From Brevipalpus yothersi (taxonomy: Eukaryota > Arthropoda > Arachnida > Trombidiformes > Tenuipalpidae): DNA of 64,000 nt. Positions 58,595-64,000 of this stretch are shown one piece after another (within the stretch, counting starts at the first letter, position 1; each line of letters opens with the position of its first letter). The position numbers and the translations under genes were made by a program. The notes beneath the pieces are model-generated. The model saw only the letters and a program-made list of their open reading frames with translations. It was not told the origin of the DNA and made no database searches. The stretch lies in the NCBI GenBank assembly GCA_003956705.1, contig QZCP01000223.1, positions 146,364 through 210,363 on the forward strand, given 5' to 3'.

Positions 58595-61486
58595 ATGGCT
58601 CCTCGAAATTTTTTCACCAAAAAGAAGCTTTTTTATGGAAGTGGCCTTTTGGCAACGATGTTTGGAGCTCTTTACGTCTACTTTCCGGATGTTGTTGAAA
58701 TGGGTGTTCGAAGTCAAGTGAATATTCAAGAGGGCAATCAGATATATCCGAACTGGATAAAATTTCCTGTTGCGGTGGAGACAAGGTTCACTTTCTTTGA
58801 GGTTGAAAATCCGGAAGATGCTCTTCGAGGAGCCAAGGTGAGAGTTCATGAGAGAGGTCCATATTGTTTCAAGTGAGTATTTCAAATTTTTCAGAGAATC
58901 CATTTTTTCTATGCTGAAGATTCTATCCCGAGATGAATTGATATTCCTTCTTATCATCTCAATCGCAGACAATATCGTCGGAAAAAAATTATCTGGTTCA
59001 GTGAAGACAAAAGACGTGTCAAATATTATGAATACAAAGTGTATCAAGAGGACAATCAAAGTGAAGGATGTCAGAGAAATTGGGATGAAAAATTTTCCGT
59101 TATAAATGCTCCAGTGGCGGTCAGTTGATTTGCAAATATTTTCTCATATATTCTTCAATCAGAAATTTCTGAATATTCCAGGCTCTCGGTGGAACGATCG
59201 GTGATCTAGTTTTGGACAAAATTCCTTTACCTGGTGTCACAAGTCCAGTGATATTTGGCACTGTTAATACATTTCTGGCCTCTCATCGACAAAATCTATT
59301 CATGAAACGATCACCAAGAGAAATTGTTTTGGGATACAAAGTCAATCTTTTAGAAACAATAACCTCTCTTGTTAAGCCTCTGGAAGCTCTTGGAATCAAG
59401 GGTTTATTACCAGAAAATGGACCAAAAGACAATGTTTTTGGACTTTTATATGGACGAAATAACACTCCAGAAGGTCCATATGAAATGTGGACAGGTGTTG
59501 GTGATTCGACTAGAAATTATTCTATGTTTATTAGTTGGAAAGATTCAAGGTAACTTTGTTCAATTTGTAAATTATCAAATACACTCTAACTCTGATCATT
59601 ATTTATTTGGGGTAGGAAACTAAAGTTCTGGGGAGGAGATCGATGTAATCGAGTATTAGGAGGAGACGGTACAGGGTTTCCGCCTTTTTTAACCAAAAAT
59701 GATAGGATTTATGTCTTCAATCCTGATGCGTGTAGAGCGATACCGTTCGATTATATTAAAGACAATGAATTCAAAGGAATACCAGTTCTCCGATTTGGAA
59801 TTTCGGAAGAATTTTTCAATTCCCCTGATCGAGATCCCATGAACGAATGTTTCTGTATGCACAAAAAACGGCGATATCGGTGTCAACAAAACGGTGCCTA
59901 CGATCTTGGCGGATGTCAAGCTGGAGCACCGATTCTATTGACCAAGCCACATTTTTTGAACACTGATCCAGATTTATCTCAATTGGTAGAAGGTTTATCA
60001 CCTAATCCAGAGCTTCATGAAGGTTTTCTGGAAGTTGAGCCTGTGAGTAGTGAAGAAAAATTGAGTTTTTCTGATAGATTCACTTACCACTCACTTACCT
60101 CCCAGTTTACAGGAGGAGGTGTAAATGCTATGGGAAAATTGCAATTTGGTTTGCGTGTTGAAAAAATACCTTTTTTACGGTAAGTTGGCATTTTGTTGAG
60201 TTCATCAATTGAATGGTGATGAGTTTTTCTCTCTCATCCCGATGAAGTGGATTCAATTCCATTCGAAATGCTGTGATACCTCTTGTATGGATCCAAGAGG
60301 TGAGTATAGTATATTCTTAACTTTTGCAAAGGTGAATCAATTGAGAATCAGCTTGAGCCTGCAGTTAATTGAAAGTGTTTTCATATAAAAATATGAGAGA
60401 TTTTTAATGAATCTGATTCAATCAACTTTTTATTTGATTTCACTTGAAAAAACTCATCATTTACCAATGACTTTGAAATTTTGTGTTGAAAATATTTCAT
60501 CTATCAAAATTTTAAGGGTGCTGGCTTACCTGATAATCTCGCTGATCAACTTAGAAATCAGCTCATCAGCCCAGTGAAAGGTGCTTCTATTGGCATAGCA
60601 GGAATTGCAGGAACTTCTTTGGTACTTTTTGTTATCATCGGACTAATGATACTGATGGGCAAAAATGAACAGGTATCGATTGCTTTTGAATCTTTGAATC
60701 TTGAAATTCCTAACTGTTTTTCTTCCTCTAAGACTGGAAAAAATAATGAAAAGAAAGAAAAAAGTGGCAATGAAAAAAGTCAAGATCAAAAACCTGCAAC
60801 TATTGAGCCAAAAATTGATTCATATCAATCACCTCCTCCCAGTATGATGGCACAAGATTTCTCTCAATCAAACGGACTTTTACCAATTATGGGTCAATTC
60901 AATCAACGAAGAGCTATTGCTTCGTTACCTTTTCAAGCCAACAATACCAATGCCATACAACCCATGATGAGGGCTCGCTGGGATGGCCTACTATTGCATC
61001 CGGGCCAATACAATTTCGGCTTCAACGGTAACCTCGGAATGATCAATGGTGCCCAACCAGCCATATTTGTACCAATATCACCTGATATTATGGTCGATTA
61101 TCAATCTAGTCGTGGTACACAATTGCACCGGTTGTCAGCGGTGAGCGATGGCTATCAATCAGATACAGAATCTTTACCGCCTCTGGAAAATATGCCCAGA
61201 TCTAGCTTGAGGTCACGTTCAGCGGGAGATGGAATAAAAAGTAAATGATATATGTATTGATGTTAAGATATGAATATCACAATTTTTATGATCTGCATAA
61301 TGCAATCGATTGCTTTCGTCAAACTTTTGCTTATGATATGTATGGTATATATGTATTTTTGAACATCTTTTAGGAGAAAGCAGATCATCATCAACATCAC
61401 CGAGACCCAATTCACTGCCAAATGCCAATAGATCATTGGAATCACGTTACTTTAATGACACTGTTCCATTGATTGAATTCAGATGA
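58595..61486 (+). CDS. CD36-family (class B scavenger receptor / SNMP-like) membrane protein
   Basis: Exons 58595-58872, 58969-59119, 59182-59549, 59616-60179, 60248-60299, 60517-61240 and 61374-61486; phases close to 749 aa. The family carries lipids, lipoproteins or apoptotic-cell ligands. Two TM segments frame a large extracellular loop: an N-terminal one (about 9-33, KLFYGSGLLATMFGALYVYF) and a C-terminal one (about 493-519). In the loop are RGPYCFK, FKGIPVLRFG, the Cys-rich CFCMHKKRRYRC and GGCQAGAPILLTKPHFLNTDP, the last matching the CD36 'G.P...S.PHF' region. The cytosolic tail of about 230 residues is far longer than the usual 10-40 and is Ser/Pro/Asn-rich. Exon 7 is reached by reading through AAAA|GTAAAT; without that splice the protein stops at 61247. 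AATAAA at 61495 and 61505. Confidence 0.9.
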
Positions 61487-62605
61487 AGAAGAAGAATAAA
61501 CAAAAATAAAGCAGGTTAGTACGTGTTCATATGACTTTACCATGCAATTTCTTGGTGAATCTCATTTGCATAAAACGACAAAAATTGATTTTCAGCAATG
61601 ATCACGACATGGTAAAAGGCGAAGATAGCTCTCTCTCTCTCTCTTTTCTCCATTTCTTTCTATCTTTGGGCTTAATGTTCCAAGTCACGATCAACCTTCA
61701 TTTCGTTACTAGATCGAAGAAATAAAAATCTGAATCGATTATATCTTCATCATCATTTTTCAAGGTAAGGCAAGGCAAAGATTTTCCAAAGTGATGAGAC
61801 ATCTAGGAAGCTAATGATCAAAAGTCCATCGATGCTAGTTGATTTTTTGACTAATTGATGAAATTGATGTAAATACACTTTGATTGTTTCCTGGATGAGC
61901 AGAAAAATTGTCGCGAAACATTAATATGATGAGAAAAAAATTTGTTGAAAATGTTCGATGTAAGTTGGCAATTTCGGTAAGCTTTTTCTGGTCTATATTT
62001 GTTACTTTGAACAATCGAATTTGGGTGGAAAAGTCTTATCTGTTACTCATTATAAATTCCCTTTCAATCAATTTAGCTGATCAATCGTATGCCTAGGTGA
62101 TAAATATCAATATATTGATCGATATTATCTATTATATCTATTATTTATCTAGATTTTCCATGATCTCTCGTCGAAAATCTTTGATCAAAAAAATATCTGA
62201 TTTGCAAATTTTGAAAATTTGTGACTTCAGTAATCTCTTTTTTTAAAGTATTTTGGACATCTATCTATTGGACAGCATAGCTCGAACAATGTAAGCTTGA
62301 ATGTAGCTAAACTGCAGTTTTCACGTGAGAATGAAACAAAGTGTAAGAAGGAGGTAGTCTATTCAGTAGCAACTGTTCCATCATGTCAATCAGATAAGTC
62401 AAGAGATATTTATATATTCATTTCAAGCATCAGAAGCTTGTAGCTTTAAGTCTATGAGTGACGAAGAAAACTTTCATGTCTAGTGAGACTAATCGCACTG
62501 GTCGGTGGAAGTGTATAAAAAAGGAAAAGCTCAAGTCATCACAACTATTTTTCTCTCCGTTTGTTGTTAGTGTTGTAGTTTGATTGTGTTTCAAAATCAA
62601 AAATC
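61487..62605. other. Intergenic, CD36 3' side and promoter of the 94-aa gene
   Basis: Poly(A) signals at 61495 and 61505 belong to the CD36-like gene. The middle is AT-rich with a short CT run near 61630. Short open frames (61531, 61908) have no support. The right end holds the TATA box listed separately. Confidence 0.5.
62514..62521 (+). promoter_or_regulatory. TATA box of the 94-aa secreted protein gene
   Basis: TATAAAAA lies 92 bp before the ATG at 62606. A start site 25-35 bp downstream (about 62540-62550) would give a leader of about 60 bp. It is the clearest TATA element in the window. Confidence 0.6.
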
Positions 62606-63031
62606 ATGACCAAAACGGTTCTCTGCATGATTGGTGAGTTGAAGAAAAATTAAATCAAATTAAATCATCTCTCATTTTTCCTACTGATCAATGATTTGAT
62701 TTTCTCAGTTGTCCTTGTGGCTCTTTTCGGACAAATCTACTGTAAGTACTCAGCACAATCTGTACGCAAAAGATCAGATGAATAATTGTGTATGTATTAA
62801 AAATTAGGTGATTCGAGTGACGATTTGAAATCCAAACTGGACAGTGCCCAAGATGGTTCTGAATTGGTTGATGCTCTGTTTGCTCTCTCCTCTCACTGCA
62901 AAGATAATGAAAATTGGTCCAGCTCAAGTGCAGCATTTTATGCGGCATCAAACCTAAAAGCCGGTAGAATCAGCAGTGAAGCCGCTAGGACCCAGGGCAA
63001 GTCACTCGTGGATGGATGTAATAAGCAATAA
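62606..63031 (+). CDS. Small secreted protein, 94 aa, unknown family
   Basis: Exons 62606-62633, 62709-62741 and 62808-63031 with introns of 75 and 66 bp, both phase 1; the reading frame closes. Exons 1-2 encode only the signal peptide (MTKTVLCMIVVLVALFGQIY). The mature part, from about C21 or D22, is hydrophilic and Ser/Ala-rich: SKLDSAQDGSELVDALFALS, an 'SSHCKDNENW' centre and GKSLVDGCNKQ at the end. Cys51 and Cys91 could pair. A TATA box at 62514 and AATAAA at 63130-63135 bracket a transcript of about 0.5 kb spliced, a compact layout typical of abundantly expressed secreted proteins. I recognise no family. Confidence 0.72.
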
Positions 63032-63395
63032 CTGTCAATTTTTCTTGGATCAGTATGGATCATGAGAAATTTTGCAAAAATGATTCCAACTGTTATATTG
63101 CAGGGTAGATAACTTGTAGTTCAATTGGAATAAACAGCAAAAATCAAGTGAAATACACTCGATATTTTGGAGACACGGTTCAAATATTCATTCGATGTAA
63201 TGATTGAAGAAAAATTTCTCGAATTCATTTCCAAATTGTTGCCTAATTGAAATGCTCATATCCCCATAGAAACATTCTTATAATCAACTTTCTCTTATGA
63301 GCTTGAGTACCTTTTGGCATTTTTTTATTTTTCTGTCCCTATAAACTTCTGACTAGCCATGATCCTCGAAATCTATATTCCATAATTTCTCATTC
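63032..63395. other. 3' flank of the 94-aa gene
   Basis: Poly(A) signal AATAAA at 63130-63135, then AT-rich sequence up to the start of the second duplication copy. No gene. Confidence 0.5.
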
Positions 63396-64000
63396 TCGAT
63401 TGTTGTTGCTGTTGCTGTTGGTTGATTGTGGCTGATTGTGCTGTCAGTTTGGGAAAGTTGAAATTTTACAGATTAACAGCATGAGATGGAGAGAGATAGA
63501 TCAATGATTAGGGATGAACGAAATTAGCTTCCAAGTTTCGAGAGGGAATAACATTGTATTCATGATAAAAGTTTCTCTTTTTTGGAGAAACTTTTTCTAG
63601 ACTGTATCCTTCTTCTTTATCGTTTTCGTTTTCATTGATGAGCTGGAAAAATTATTCTCTCTCTTCTGTTCTTTTTTCACCATCTTTGAATCTTTTTTCA
63701 TCAATTTTTATTTTTCTGACAAAGTTTCCATGATTTTTTTCTTAATTTCATGAAATTGATGTAGAATTATCCGCTCAAAAACGTTTTACAGAGGAAAAGA
63801 GAGAGAGAAAAAATAATCATGAATTTGAGTGAAAATTCGATTTAAGATGGAAACTTTTTTCTTCCACTGTGAGAAGATAAATTGATAAAAACTTAATTGA
63901 TTGGTTAATCAAAGCCGAATTGTTGAGAGAGACATGATCTCATGATTTTAAATATAAATATATACATAGATAAATTTCAGATTTGACCATTTTTCTATCT
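63396..64000. repeat. Direct duplication, copy 2 (runs off the window)
   Basis: Same orientation and nearly the same sequence as 56483-57092, 6.9 kb away; homology continues to the last base. The protease C-terminal coding sequence that precedes copy 1 is absent here; upstream the two loci diverge just before TCGATTG. Confidence 0.95.

Noticed and set aside
1..64000. CRISPR arrays, bacterial operons, rRNA genes, or intact transposase or reverse-transcriptase genes
   Set aside because: None seen: no spaced repeats of CRISPR type, no RT, integrase or transposase motifs in any open frame, and the gene structure is plainly eukaryotic.

Overview
The window is eukaryotic nuclear DNA: AT-rich, with protein genes interrupted by GT-AG introns. 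Most introns are only 50-120 bp, but a few are several kb. The gene set includes SPO11, CUL4, UBE2G2, WDR75, UQCRQ, FAM210 and TMEM177 homologues, a smog/GPR158-type class C receptor, a Stubble-like serine protease and a CD36-family receptor. This fits a small-genome arthropod. An acariform mite is my best guess, from compact introns and general style, but nothing in the sequence proves it. No prokaryotic operons, no CRISPR array and no convincing tRNA or rRNA gene were seen.

Layout. 0-13 kb is gene-dense: the 5' end of an unidentified minus-strand gene, SPO11 (+), a FAM210/DUF1279 mitochondrial protein (+), TMEM177-like (-), a Lys/Ser-rich acidic-tailed protein (+), a two-TM protein (-), a possible small secreted protein (-) and CUL4 (-, 7 exons). 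13-20 kb holds a tentative two-exon gene, a 517-aa Ser/His-rich single-TM protein of unknown function (+) and UBE2G2 (+). 20.4-39.7 kb is a single minus-strand receptor gene (smog/GPR158-like, 7 exons, 1021 aa in my model). Its 10.5 kb intron is full of long (GA)n/(CT)n runs. 40-45.5 kb is compact again: UQCRQ (+), an unrecognised 270-aa protein (-) and WDR75 (+). 47.9-56.4 kb is a secreted trypsin-like protease (+) with a 6.7 kb first intron. 58.6-61.5 kb is a CD36-family receptor (+) with an unusually long C-terminal tail. 62.6-63.0 kb is a TATA-driven gene for a 94-aa secreted protein with no family I recognise.

Shared themes. CUL4 and UBE2G2 are both ubiquitin-pathway components (CRL4 scaffold and ERAD E2). 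FAM210, TMEM177 and UQCRQ are mitochondrial. These are ordinary eukaryotic neighbours, not an operon. Several genes are head to head over short spacers (41531-42429/WDR75, TMEM177/6137 gene, receptor/UQCRQ), suggesting shared promoters. A direct duplication of about 0.6 kb links the region just 3' of the protease (56483-57092) with the window's right edge (63396-64000).

All exon models were built by hand from reading frame, splice consensus and remembered family sequence. Multi-exon models whose phases close are marked as such. UTR ends are mostly unknown.
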